This document shows positions 42,699-51,198 of a stretch of 64,000 nucleotides of DNA, in pieces. Source of the DNA: Agrobacterium salinitolerans. GTDB taxonomy: Bacteria; Pseudomonadota; Alphaproteobacteria; Rhizobiales; Rhizobiaceae. A program made the translations under genes and the position numbers. The notes beneath the pieces were generated by a model. The model was not told where the DNA came from. It did not search any database and was given only the letters and a program-made list of their open reading frames with translations. The stretch's first letter is position 1. Each line of letters begins with the position of its first letter. The stretch covers positions 1 through 64,000 of the forward strand of contig NZ_MRDH01000038.1 in the NCBI RefSeq assembly GCF_002008225.1, in the 5' to 3' direction.

Positions 42699-43621
42699 TA
42701 ACCTAACCCCCCAACGGCGACTGAAAACAGGTCTTCCGGGCGCACCACCAGCGACACGGCAAGGCGAAGCGCAACAGCGAGGACGAGAAGCGCCAGCAGG
42801 GCGCGCAGCTGTTCGCCGCGCAGTTTTTGGCCGACGCGCACGCCATATTGCGCGCCAATGACGCCCGCCACCATCAGGATAAAGGCCAGCACCACATCGA
42901 CGGAATAGTTGGTCGCTGCCTGAACGACGGTCGTATAGGCGGTCACGAAAATGATCTGGAACAGCGAGGTGCCGACGACCACATTGGTCGGAATACGCAG
43001 AAGATAGATCAGTGCCGGCACCATGATGAAGCCGCCGCCGACACCCATGACGGAGGTGAGGATTCCGATGGCGAAACCCAGTGTGACGACGGGAATGATG
43101 CTAAGATAGATCTTCGATTTCTTGAACCGCATTTTCAGCGGCAGGCGGTGCACCCAATTATGATGGCCCGGCCGGCGCAACGTCACGGCTTCGTTGCGTG
43201 CAGCGCGGCGGAGCGCCGAAATGCTTTCCTTCAGCATCAGGCCGCCGACGGCGCCGAGCAGGATGACATAGAGGAGCGAAACGATGAGATCGAGCTGGCC
43301 GATGCTGCGCAGGAAGGAGAATATCCAGACGCCGACCGTCGCGCCCACAAGACCGCCGACGAGCAGGACGGTGCCGAGCTTGACATCGAGCGTGCCGCGC
43401 CGGAAATGCGTGATCGCGCCGGAAACGGAGGAAGCCACCACCTGGTTCGCGCCCGTCGCCACGGCCACTACAGGCGGAATATTGTAGAAAATCAGAAGCG
43501 GGGTAATCAAAAAGCCGCCGCCCACGCCAAACATGCCGGACAGAAAACCGACGGCCGCGCCCATGCCGAGAATGATGAAAATATTCACCGACAGTTCTGC
43601 GATCGGCAGATAGACAGTCAC
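42695..43621 (-). CDS. Sulfite exporter TauE/SafE family protein
   Basis: A 308-residue membrane protein with about eight helices in two repeats; family motifs are GMGAAVGFLSGMFGVGGGFLITPLLIFYNIPP and IGILTSVMGVGGGFIMVPALIYLLRIPTNVVVGTSLFQ. The GTG at 43621 is 9 bp after GAGG and gives the usual family length; the longer frame to 43765 has a non-conserved start. It probably exports sulfite or organosulfonate anions. It is coupled to the TIGR02186 gene. Confidence 0.9.
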   Translation of the reverse strand: MTVYLPIAELSVNIFIILGMGAAVGFLSGMFGVGGGFLITPLLIFYNIPPVVAVATGANQVVASSVSGAITHFRRGTLDVKLGTVLLVGGLVGATVGVWIFSFLRSIGQLDLIVSLLYVILLGAVGGLMLKESISALRRAARNEAVTLRRPGHHNWVHRLPLKMRFKKSKIYLSIIPVVTLGFAIGILTSVMGVGGGFIMVPALIYLLRIPTNVVVGTSLFQIIFVTAYTTVVQAATNYSVDVVLAFILMVAGVIGAQYGVRVGQKLRGEQLRALLALLVLAVALRLAVSLVVRPEDLFSVAVGGLGY

Positions 43622-43847
43622 GGCTCGGACCTCGGGCAAATGGTTCCGGGCGGCATGGCTTGTCCGGGTGAGGGGGCCGCGCCGCGATTTACACTTTCTG
43701 TCTGAAAAGACCGGGCATGCCCGATCTTCATCCGTCATGCCCACGAGGGCCTGACCTGTCAACATTCAACGGCAAATACGTTGATAATTTGGAAAGATAG
43801 CGGCCGTGTGTCGGCAGCGGGCCACATTCCTGCGCCGGGCTGAGCGA

Positions 43848-43867
43848 AAGCGGCCAAAGGGCCGCTT
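43848..43867 (-). terminator. Terminator-like hairpin after podJ
   Basis: AAGCGGCC/GGCCGCTT with loop AAAG, 18 bp downstream of the podJ stop on the minus strand, followed by TCGC rather than a full T-run. The remaining bases up to 43622 hold nothing else visible. Confidence 0.5.
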
Positions 43868-43884
43868 CGCCGGTTCTTGAATGT

Positions 43885-46800
43885 TTATTTGTTGCGGGCG
43901 AGAAGCGCGGTGACCAGTTCGTTGGTAATGCGCCCGTCCGGGGTCTGGCCCACGGATTTCTGGAAGTCCTTGATGGCCGTCACGGTGTTCTTGCCGAGCT
44001 TGCCGTCAGGTTGGCCGGCATCGAAACCGTTCTTGTTCAGGATCGCCTGAATGTTGCGGATCGCCTTTTCCATGTCCACGGAGGCGGTCTTCACGCCCTC
44101 CTTGCCAGCCCATTCCTCCGGCGGGTTGACGCTGTTGGCGTCTTCCGAAAGCGGCTTGACCTTCCAGGCGTCCACCTTGGCCTTTGCGCTCTGAAGCTGC
44201 TGCGGGTTCAAGGCCCCCGCAACTTCGTCGCGCTTCTGGGCGGCGTCGGCGTCACCATCCTTGGCTGCGATGGCGAACCACTTGTAGGATTCCTCGATGT
44301 CCTGCTTCACGCCGCTGCCGCGCGCATAAAGAATAGCGAGATTGAACTGGCTGTCACGAACGCCGAGGTCGGAGGCTTTGATGAACCATTGCGCGGCGGC
44401 GGCGAAATCCGGCTGACCGGCCGCATCGGAAGCGAGCAGGACGGCGAGATTATGCATGGCGCCCGCATTGCCCTGTTCCGCGGCCAGCGTGTAATAGCGC
44501 TTGGCTTCGGGAAGGTTACGTTCGACGCCGTTCGCCTTCTCGTAAAGATTGGCGAGGCGATATTGCGCGGGTGCGAGGCCGCGATCTGCGGCGAGTTTGT
44601 ACCACTTTGCCGCCTCGGTGCGGTCGGCGGCAACGCCGCGGCCATCGGTGTAACGGGCTGCGATCTCGAACAGCGCCTGCGTGTCCCCCTTGGCGGCCGC
44701 TTCGGCAAGCGAAGCGGGTTCGATGCCGGCGGGAACGGTGATGGCGTCCTGGACGGGAACAGTCGTGGCGGCAACCTGTGCCGGAGCCGAGGGTTCGTTC
44801 TGCGCGACGGTGCCGGAATTTGCCGCATCCACGGCGGGAACGTCGGCAACCGGCGGCTCGTCAGGCAGCGGCGCGCCGCCGATGGTGCGTGGATCGATGA
44901 TATTTTCCGCCGGTGCGGTGTTTTCGATGCTGTCGGCGGATGCGGCCTGTTCCGGATCGATGGCGAGATCGGACGGAATGGTCACGGCCTTCTCACCCGT
45001 TTCGGGAAGCGCGGAAACCGGGCCCTGGTCCGTCTTCTGCTCGATGATCGGCGCCGGAGCTTCCGCGCCGCCGATCAGCGTCTTGACGAGCGGCATGGCC
45101 ATCATTGCTAGAAGAATGGCGCCGATGCCGAGCAGCAACGGGCGACGATAGCGCGAAAGCGTGGAGGTGTCGGTCTTGCGGCTCTTCTTGCCTGTGTCCA
45201 GCTTCTCCGGCGATGTTTCCATGGCGGCGGCCTGCGCTGCACGACGGGCGGCGGCAATGAAATCCGTCCGTCCTTCAGCGTCTGCGGCCTTGCCGCTGGC
45301 GGCCACCTGGCTGGCGCGAACGCGCTCGAGGATTTTCTTGATATCGGGCGCGCCCGAACCAGGCTCCAGAAGTTCGTTCTCCTGACCGGCAGGCAGAACG
45401 TCGATCGGATCGAGCGACGGGGCGGGCTCAACCTGCGTGCGGGAGGAGGAGGAGGCCGATATCGGTTCTTTTTCGGCTTTGACGGTCTTTGCAGTACCCG
45501 TTTTGAAACGCTTCGTCAGGCCGGCGAGCAGGCTCTTTTTTTCCACCTTCGCGGGTTTCGCTGCAGCAGGAGGCACGATGGCGTCCGCATCCTTCTCGTC
45601 GGCGTCGAGAATGGCCTGTTCTTCGGCAATATAACCCTCTTCCGGGAAAACGGCGGCCGGCATGGACACATGTTCGCGCGCGGGGACCGCCCCAGGTTGC
45701 GCAACGCTGTGCTGCGCGGCCTGTTCGCGGTAGACGGGAGCATTGTCGAGGTTGTCCAGCCGGCCGGCAATCTGCACCAGCGTCTCATGCAGCGCTTCGA
45801 ATGTGCGGTGCGTACGTTCTTCGGTATTGCGGCTCAAGGCTTCGAGACTGCGCAGATCGGTCGCAAGATCGGTTAGCATGCTCATGTCGGCAAGGCTTGC
45901 GCCGGCCGAGAGATTGTTGCGGGTATAGGCGTCCAGAACGGCCTCGGCCGCCTGCCGGGCTGCCTCGATGATATATTCGTCGTTGGACGCCATGTAGTCT
46001 TCGATGGCCGCCATGCGGGCGTCGAGTTCAGGCGGCATGGCCGCGGCCTGCATCTGCACCGGCTGGCTGATCAGCGTCGAGAGATGGGCGATCTGGTTTT
46101 CGAGGCTTGCGAGCGCATGGCTGTCGGCGGGCGCGGCATGGGCGGTCTCGTCGAGGCGGGCGGCAATGTTGCCGAGCCGCTCTTCCAGACGCGAGAAAGC
46201 GCTTTCGCTGAGGTCCGATGCCGGCTGCGGCTGGCTGTAACGATAATCGAGGTCCTCGATCCGCCGGGAGAGCAGGTCGAGCCGCTCGGCCAAGCCGTCA
46301 TTGACGGCGCCGTGATCCAGCGCGTCGATCTTGCGGGAAATATCGCTGAGGAAAGAGGTCAGTTCCGCCTGTTGCGAGGGGCGCTGCGACCGTTCCAGAA
46401 GCAGCGACAGCTGGTCCAGCCGCTCATGCAACTGCGCGGCGTCGCGGGCGGTGCTGAGTTCGTCGATCTTGCCGGCCAGCGCTTCAAGGCGGGCGGTGAG
46501 GTCCGGCGCCGGTTCAGGTTTTGCGGCGGCAAGGCGGTTGATGTCGCCAAGCTGTTCGGCAAGGCCGTTCAGCCGGTTCTCCAGACGCTGCGCCAGCGCA
46601 TTGTCCGTTGCCTGCGCATTGGCGCGCGTGCCGGATGCGGCAATGGCGCGGCTGATTTCATCCAGCCGCTGGTCGAGACCGGAAAACTGTTCGGTAAAGG
46701 CCGCTTCGTTCGGCTGAATGTGCTTGCCGAGCTGCTCCACGGCACTGGCAATCGCAATCAGCTTGTCTTCGAGCACGCGCACGGCCGGATTGTTGCTCAT

Positions 46801-47634
46801 GCCGCGAAGCTGCGTCTTGATGTCATCGAGACGATAAGCGAGCGAAACGATCTCATCCTGCAACGCGCCGGCGTCGAAACCGCGCAGCGTGTCTTCCACA
46901 TTGTTCCAGCGGCTTTCGATCCGGTGTACGCTGTCTTCGCGTGCCAGCTGGTCGATGGTGGCGCGCAGGTCCTCGAATTCGTTGCGCAGGCCATAAGCGT
47001 CAGGGGACGCCAGATTGCCGAGCTGGTCGATGCTGCCGGCCAACCGCGCGATGTCGTCGCGCAGGTCGCCGATGAATTGCTGGTCTTCCGCCACCGCGCG
47101 GATATTGCGGATTTCGGCACGCAGTCCCTGCGCTTCGCGGGCAACGCCCTCGGCAATATCGTGCTTCAGCTCGTGTCGCAGATTGACCAGCGCCTGGGCG
47201 ATCTCCTGCAGGGCTGCGTCATCGCGCTGCGGTTCCTGATGGGGCGGCATGGCACGGGCGCGCGGCGCGGGAGCGGCCGTCTGCTGGGTTTCCCTCGAGC
47301 CATATGCCGGCGCGAGCGGCCGGGTAATCGTCCGTTCCGGGCGGACGGCGGGTTCCTGCGGGCGCTGGAAGCTTGCCTCGAGAAGACGCTGGCGCTGGCG
47401 GATTTCGTTAACGGGATCAAGCTGCGGTGGCGTAACGGCAGCGCGGGGCTCACGCGACGCGGCATAGGCCTCGATCTTGGGCTCTGCCTGAGCGCTCGCG
47501 GATCGCGGATCGCGCGGGAATTTCTGGCTCATCAGCCCCTCAATGCGGGCTTCAAGGCCTTCAATGGTGCGATTGAGAGCATCAAGAGACGACCTGTCGC
47601 TTGGCTGTTGGTTTTTCGATCGCAATCCGTTCAT
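43885..47634 (-). CDS. podJ: Polar organising protein PodJ
   Basis: A 1249-residue protein with the PodJ layout. Coiled-coil repeats fill about residues 130-630 (many DDI, LEDRL and LGNIAARLDE-type heptads). An acidic Pro/Ala-rich stretch, one transmembrane helix at about 830-855 (RRPLLLGIGAILLAMMAMPLVKTLIGG), a periplasmic linker, Sel1 repeats at about 980-1135 and a C-terminal peptidoglycan-binding domain (about 1178-1249, LNKNGFDAGQPDGKLGKNTVTAIKDFQ) follow. It marks the new pole and organises polar growth and division in Agrobacterium. It is divergent from the beta-oxidation operon, the order known next to rhizobial podJ. Confidence 0.93.
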   Translation of the reverse strand: MNGLRSKNQQPSDRSSLDALNRTIEGLEARIEGLMSQKFPRDPRSASAQAEPKIEAYAASREPRAAVTPPQLDPVNEIRQRQRLLEASFQRPQEPAVRPERTITRPLAPAYGSRETQQTAAPAPRARAMPPHQEPQRDDAALQEIAQALVNLRHELKHDIAEGVAREAQGLRAEIRNIRAVAEDQQFIGDLRDDIARLAGSIDQLGNLASPDAYGLRNEFEDLRATIDQLAREDSVHRIESRWNNVEDTLRGFDAGALQDEIVSLAYRLDDIKTQLRGMSNNPAVRVLEDKLIAIASAVEQLGKHIQPNEAAFTEQFSGLDQRLDEISRAIAASGTRANAQATDNALAQRLENRLNGLAEQLGDINRLAAAKPEPAPDLTARLEALAGKIDELSTARDAAQLHERLDQLSLLLERSQRPSQQAELTSFLSDISRKIDALDHGAVNDGLAERLDLLSRRIEDLDYRYSQPQPASDLSESAFSRLEERLGNIAARLDETAHAAPADSHALASLENQIAHLSTLISQPVQMQAAAMPPELDARMAAIEDYMASNDEYIIEAARQAAEAVLDAYTRNNLSAGASLADMSMLTDLATDLRSLEALSRNTEERTHRTFEALHETLVQIAGRLDNLDNAPVYREQAAQHSVAQPGAVPAREHVSMPAAVFPEEGYIAEEQAILDADEKDADAIVPPAAAKPAKVEKKSLLAGLTKRFKTGTAKTVKAEKEPISASSSSRTQVEPAPSLDPIDVLPAGQENELLEPGSGAPDIKKILERVRASQVAASGKAADAEGRTDFIAAARRAAQAAAMETSPEKLDTGKKSRKTDTSTLSRYRRPLLLGIGAILLAMMAMPLVKTLIGGAEAPAPIIEQKTDQGPVSALPETGEKAVTIPSDLAIDPEQAASADSIENTAPAENIIDPRTIGGAPLPDEPPVADVPAVDAANSGTVAQNEPSAPAQVAATTVPVQDAITVPAGIEPASLAEAAAKGDTQALFEIAARYTDGRGVAADRTEAAKWYKLAADRGLAPAQYRLANLYEKANGVERNLPEAKRYYTLAAEQGNAGAMHNLAVLLASDAAGQPDFAAAAQWFIKASDLGVRDSQFNLAILYARGSGVKQDIEESYKWFAIAAKDGDADAAQKRDEVAGALNPQQLQSAKAKVDAWKVKPLSEDANSVNPPEEWAGKEGVKTASVDMEKAIRNIQAILNKNGFDAGQPDGKLGKNTVTAIKDFQKSVGQTPDGRITNELVTALLARNK

Positions 47635-47926
47635 CTTTTCGCTCGCTTCGCTTCCGCCCGCTGTGCCCGGTTATATGTCGCGACGTGGCCTGCCTGAACA
47701 CGCCGTCGCCGCAACATGCAGCAATTCCAGAGCCGGTATTTGCCCCCGTTGAGGAAAATGCGCCGAGTACGAAGCAGTTACCTCTGTCGGGAGAATTCAC
47801 GAAACGTGGTAAAGAAGTGGTTAACTATGGTCGGAATTTTTTAACTTTTACGGCGCATGGCCGCCTGACGCCGGGCCGGATATACGTTGCGCGAAAAAGG
47901 AGAAGGAATATTCCGCCGAAATTTAT
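47635..47926. other. Divergent promoter region of podJ and the beta-oxidation operon
   Basis: No gene is visible. Two TTAAC half-sites at 47821 and 47841 are 20 bp apart, which does not fit the CtrA consensus spacing (TTAA-N7-TTAA), though podJ is CtrA-linked in relatives. A few AT-rich runs are the only other feature. Confidence 0.4.
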
Positions 47927-47948
47927 TTGACGTTTACGCGCACGTCAA
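47927..47948. promoter_or_regulatory. Palindromic operator upstream of the acyl-CoA dehydrogenase gene
   Basis: TTGACGT and its exact complement ACGTCAA flank TTACGCGC. It sits 62 bp before the start. Its 16-bp core ACGTTTACGCGCACGT is identical to that of the site upstream of the nitronate monooxygenase gene (3670-3689). The length and symmetry suggest a dimeric repressor of acyl-CoA catabolism. Confidence 0.65.
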
Positions 47949-48010
47949 ATATTGTCATCCCATATCGGCCGGATTATCGCCGGCGCCCACGATGCGGAGG
48001 AACATCGGTA

Positions 48011-49807
48011 ATGCCTGTTTACAAGGCCCCAGTCAAAGACACGCTTTTTATCCTGAACGACGTTCTTGGCCTCGAGCGGTATAACAACCTGCCCGGCTTC
48101 GAGGACGCAACCCCCGACATGATCGAGGCCATTACCGGTGAAGCCGCAAAGCTTGCCGAAGAGCGGCTTTTCCCGCTCAACCTTTCCGGTGATCAACAGG
48201 GCTGCAAGCGCGCCGATGACGGTTCGGTTTCGGTGCCGGATGGTTTCAAGGATGCCTATGACGCCTATTGCGAGGGCGGCTGGATCGGCCTTGCCGTGCC
48301 GCCGGAATTCGGCGGACAGGGACTGCCCTACACGCTGCATGCCGCCATCGGCGAATATATGTCGTCCGCCAACCTGTCGCTGATGATGTATCCCGGCCTG
48401 ACGCAGGGCGCGATCGCTGCGATCCTCGTGCACGGCACGCAGGAACAGAAGGAAACCTATCTGCCGAATATGGTGGGTGGCACATGGTCCGGCACCATGA
48501 ACCTCACCGAACCCCATTGCGGCACCGATCTCGGCCTGCTGCGCACCAAGGCAGTGCCGCAAGGCGATGGTAGCTACAAGATTTCCGGTCAGAAGATCTT
48601 CATCTCCGCCGGCGAACATTCCATGACTGACAATATCGTTCATCTGGTGATCGCCCGCATCGAAGGTGCGCCAGAAGGCACCAAGGGCATTTCGCTGTTT
48701 ATCGTGCCGAAGTTCCTTGTCAAGGAAGACGGCACGCTCGGCGAGCGCAACGGCGTCACCTGCGGCGCCATCGAACACAAGATGGGCATTCACGGCAACG
48801 CCACCTGCGTCATGAACTATGATGGTGCGACGGGGTATCTCTTGGGTGCGGAGAACAAGGGCCTCTCCGCCATGTTCGTGATGATGAACGAAGCCCGTCT
48901 TGGCGTCGGCCTGCAGGGTCTTTCCGTCGGTGAGATCGCCTATCAGAACGCTGTCGAATACGCCCGAGAGCGCATTCAGGGCCGCTCGCTTTCCGGCGCG
49001 AAATTCCCGGACAAGAAGGCCGATCCGATCATCGTGCATCCAGATATCCGCCGCACGCTGATGACCATCAAAGCCTATAACGAGGCGGGCCGCGCCTTCC
49101 TGCTGTGGACGGCGCTGCAATCCGACATCGCCCATCGCTCAACCGATGAGAAGGAGCGCCAGACAGCGGATGACCTGCTCGGCCTCGTCACGCCAATCCT
49201 CAAAGGCGTTTTGACCGACAAGGGCTTCGACCACGCCGTGATGGCGCAGCAGGTCTTCGGCGGCCATGGCTACATCGAAGAACATGGCATGAGCCAATAT
49301 GTCCGCGATGCGCGTATCACCATGATCTACGAAGGTGCCAACGGCATTCAGGCGCTCGATCTGGTCGGTCGCAAGCTCGGCATGAATGGCGGCCGCGCCG
49401 TCATGGCACTGTTCAAGGAAATCGGCGATTTCTGTGAGGAAAACCGCGCTGATGAAAAGCTCAGCCTTTACACCAAGGGCCTGAAGAAGGGCTTGAACGA
49501 CCTGCAGGCCGCAACCATGTGGTTCATGCAGAACGCCATGGCCAAGCCCGACAATGCCGGGGCCGGTTCGACCGATTATATGCATCTCTTCGGCATCGTG
49601 GTGCTGGGTTACATGCAGGCGCGCATGGCGAAAGCCGCCAGTGAAGCGCTAGCGGCAGGCAGCACTTCGGACGAGGATTTCCTCAAGACCAAGCTTGTCA
49701 CGGCGAAGTTTTACATGGAGCGCATCATGCCGGAAACGGCGCTGCGCAAGGCCCGCATCGAAACCGGCGCGGACACCATGATGGAACTGGCTGCGGAAGC
49801 ATTCTGA
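48011..49807 (+). CDS. Acyl-CoA dehydrogenase (large, FadE/DmdC-like)
   Basis: A 598-residue FAD enzyme of the larger acyl-CoA dehydrogenase class with a C-terminal extension (residues about 470-598), like 3-methylmercaptopropionyl-CoA dehydrogenase DmdC and related enzymes. Landmarks are [51 protein letters not shown], and [18 protein letters not shown] with the catalytic-region Glu. The ATG at 48011 is 9 bp after GGAGGA and replaces an upstream in-frame ATG lying in the operator. It opens an operon with fadA and the multifunctional enzyme. Chain-length preference cannot be told. Confidence 0.92.
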   Translation: MPVYKAPVKDTLFILNDVLGLERYNNLPGFEDATPDMIEAITGEAAKLAEERLFPLNLSGDQQGCKRADDGSVSVPDGFKDAYDAYCEGGWIGLAVPPEFGGQGLPYTLHAAIGEYMSSANLSLMMYPGLTQGAIAAILVHGTQEQKETYLPNMVGGTWSGTMNLTEPHCGTDLGLLRTKAVPQGDGSYKISGQKIFISAGEHSMTDNIVHLVIARIEGAPEGTKGISLFIVPKFLVKEDGTLGERNGVTCGAIEHKMGIHGNATCVMNYDGATGYLLGAENKGLSAMFVMMNEARLGVGLQGLSVGEIAYQNAVEYARERIQGRSLSGAKFPDKKADPIIVHPDIRRTLMTIKAYNEAGRAFLLWTALQSDIAHRSTDEKERQTADDLLGLVTPILKGVLTDKGFDHAVMAQQVFGGHGYIEEHGMSQYVRDARITMIYEGANGIQALDLVGRKLGMNGGRAVMALFKEIGDFCEENRADEKLSLYTKGLKKGLNDLQAATMWFMQNAMAKPDNAGAGSTDYMHLFGIVVLGYMQARMAKAASEALAAGSTSDEDFLKTKLVTAKFYMERIMPETALRKARIETGADTMMELAAEAF

Positions 49808-49844
49808 GAAGGTTGGCGGTAAACACGCCGCAGGGAGAGAGTTT

Positions 49845-51053
49845 ATGACCGACGTATTTATCTACGACCATGTCCGCACCCCACGCGGACGCGGCAAGAA
49901 GGATGGCAGCCTGCATGAGGTGCCCTCCGTTCGCCTGGCCGCCAAGACGCTGGAAGCCATCCGCGATCGCAACGGGCTCGACACCTCTGCTGTCGATGAC
50001 ATCATCATGGGCTGCGTCGATCCTGTCATGGATGCCGGCGCGGTGATCCCGAAAGCCGCCGCCTTCGAAGCCGGTTACTCCAACAAGGCGCCGGGTATGC
50101 AGATCTCGCGCTTCTGCGCCTCGGGTCTCGATGCCATCAACTTCGCAGCCGGCAAGGTCAAGGCCGGCTCGGACGATATCGTCATCGCCGGCGGCGTCGA
50201 AAGCATGTCGCGCGTCGGCATGGGCATGTCTGGTGGTGCCTGGTACATGGACCCCTCGGTCAACTTCCCGGCCTTCTTCATGCCGCAGGGCGTTTCGGCC
50301 GATCTCATCGCCACCAAATACGGCTTCTCCCGTGACGATGTCGATGCTTATGCCGTCGAGAGCCAGAAGCGCGCGGCGCATGCCTGGGAAAAGGGCTATT
50401 TCAACAAGTCGGTCATTCCGGTGAAGGACCAGAACGGTCTGACGATCCTTGATCGCGACGAGCACATGCGCCCCGGCACGGATATGCAGGCGCTTGCCTC
50501 CCTCAATCCTTCCTTCCAGATGCCGGGTGAAATGGGTGGCTTTGAAGCCGTCGGCATCATGGCCCACCCGGAAGTGGAGCGGATCAACTACGTGCACCAC
50601 GCCGGCAACTCTTCCGGCATTGTCGATGGTGCCGCCGCCGTGCTGGTCGGCTCCAAGGCGGGCGGCGAGGCGATGGGCGTGAAACCCCGCGCCCGCATCA
50701 GGGCTTTCGCCAATATCGGTTCCGATCCGGCGCTGATGCTGACCGGCCCGGTGGATGTGACCGAGAAGCTCCTGAAAAAGACCGGAATGTCGCTTGCCGA
50801 TATCGATCTCTTCGAACTCAACGAAGCCTTCGCCGCCGTCGTCCTGCGTTACATGCAGGCTTTCGACATCAGCCATGATCGGATGAACGTCAATGGCGGC
50901 GCCATCGCCATGGGCCATCCGCTGGGTGCAACGGGCGCGATGATCCTCGGTACTGTCCTGGATGAGCTGGAGCGGCGCGATCTGAATACTGCGCTCGTCA
51001 CACTCTGCATCGGCGCGGGCATGGGCACGGCGACGGTTATCGAGCGGGTTTGA
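49845..51053 (+). CDS. fadA: Acetyl-CoA acyltransferase (thiolase)
   Basis: A 402-residue thiolase. The acylated Cys is in [13 protein letters not shown] near residue 91, and the second active site is [19 protein letters not shown] plus [12 protein letters not shown] at the end. It cleaves 3-ketoacyl-CoA with CoA in the last beta-oxidation step. GGGAGAGAG lies before the ATG; it is 37 bp after the dehydrogenase and 145 bp before the hydratase/dehydrogenase gene, with a palindromic element between. Confidence 0.95.
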   Translation: MTDVFIYDHVRTPRGRGKKDGSLHEVPSVRLAAKTLEAIRDRNGLDTSAVDDIIMGCVDPVMDAGAVIPKAAAFEAGYSNKAPGMQISRFCASGLDAINFAAGKVKAGSDDIVIAGGVESMSRVGMGMSGGAWYMDPSVNFPAFFMPQGVSADLIATKYGFSRDDVDAYAVESQKRAAHAWEKGYFNKSVIPVKDQNGLTILDRDEHMRPGTDMQALASLNPSFQMPGEMGGFEAVGIMAHPEVERINYVHHAGNSSGIVDGAAAVLVGSKAGGEAMGVKPRARIRAFANIGSDPALMLTGPVDVTEKLLKKTGMSLADIDLFELNEAFAAVVLRYMQAFDISHDRMNVNGGAIAMGHPLGATGAMILGTVLDELERRDLNTALVTLCIGAGMGTATVIERV

Positions 51054-51072
51054 GGCAGCGGCAACACCCCCG

Positions 51073-51154
51073 CTTCCGTCATCCTCGGGCTTGACCCGAG
51101 GATCCATGCCAGAGGCGCTGGATGGTCGGGTCAAGCCCGACCATGACGGAAAGG
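51073..51154. repeat. Palindromic intergenic element (rhizobial REP/RIME type)
   Basis: Outer TTCCGTCAT (51074-51082) pairs with ATGACGGAA (51143-51151), and inside are two hairpins, CCTCGGGCTTGACCCGAGG and GGTCGGGTCAAGCCCGACC, giving a cruciform. It lies between fadA and fadJ. Rhizobial genomes carry many such palindromic units; the exact class name is not certain. It could buffer operon transcript levels. Confidence 0.75.
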
Positions 51155-51198
51155 AAGAGTTGGCCGCGTCGGGAAATTTGAGGGAAGAGGAATCCCAA

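Noticed and set aside
46084-47697. 537-residue plus-strand ORF
   Set aside because: It lies antisense to the coiled-coil region of podJ, whose coding frame has clear domains; high GC at third positions removes stops on the opposite strand. The translation has no recognisable motif.
47821-47845. CtrA box upstream of podJ
   Set aside because: Two TTAAC half-sites are 20 bp apart instead of the consensus spacing of 11 bp (TTAA-N7-TTAA), so the match is not convincing.
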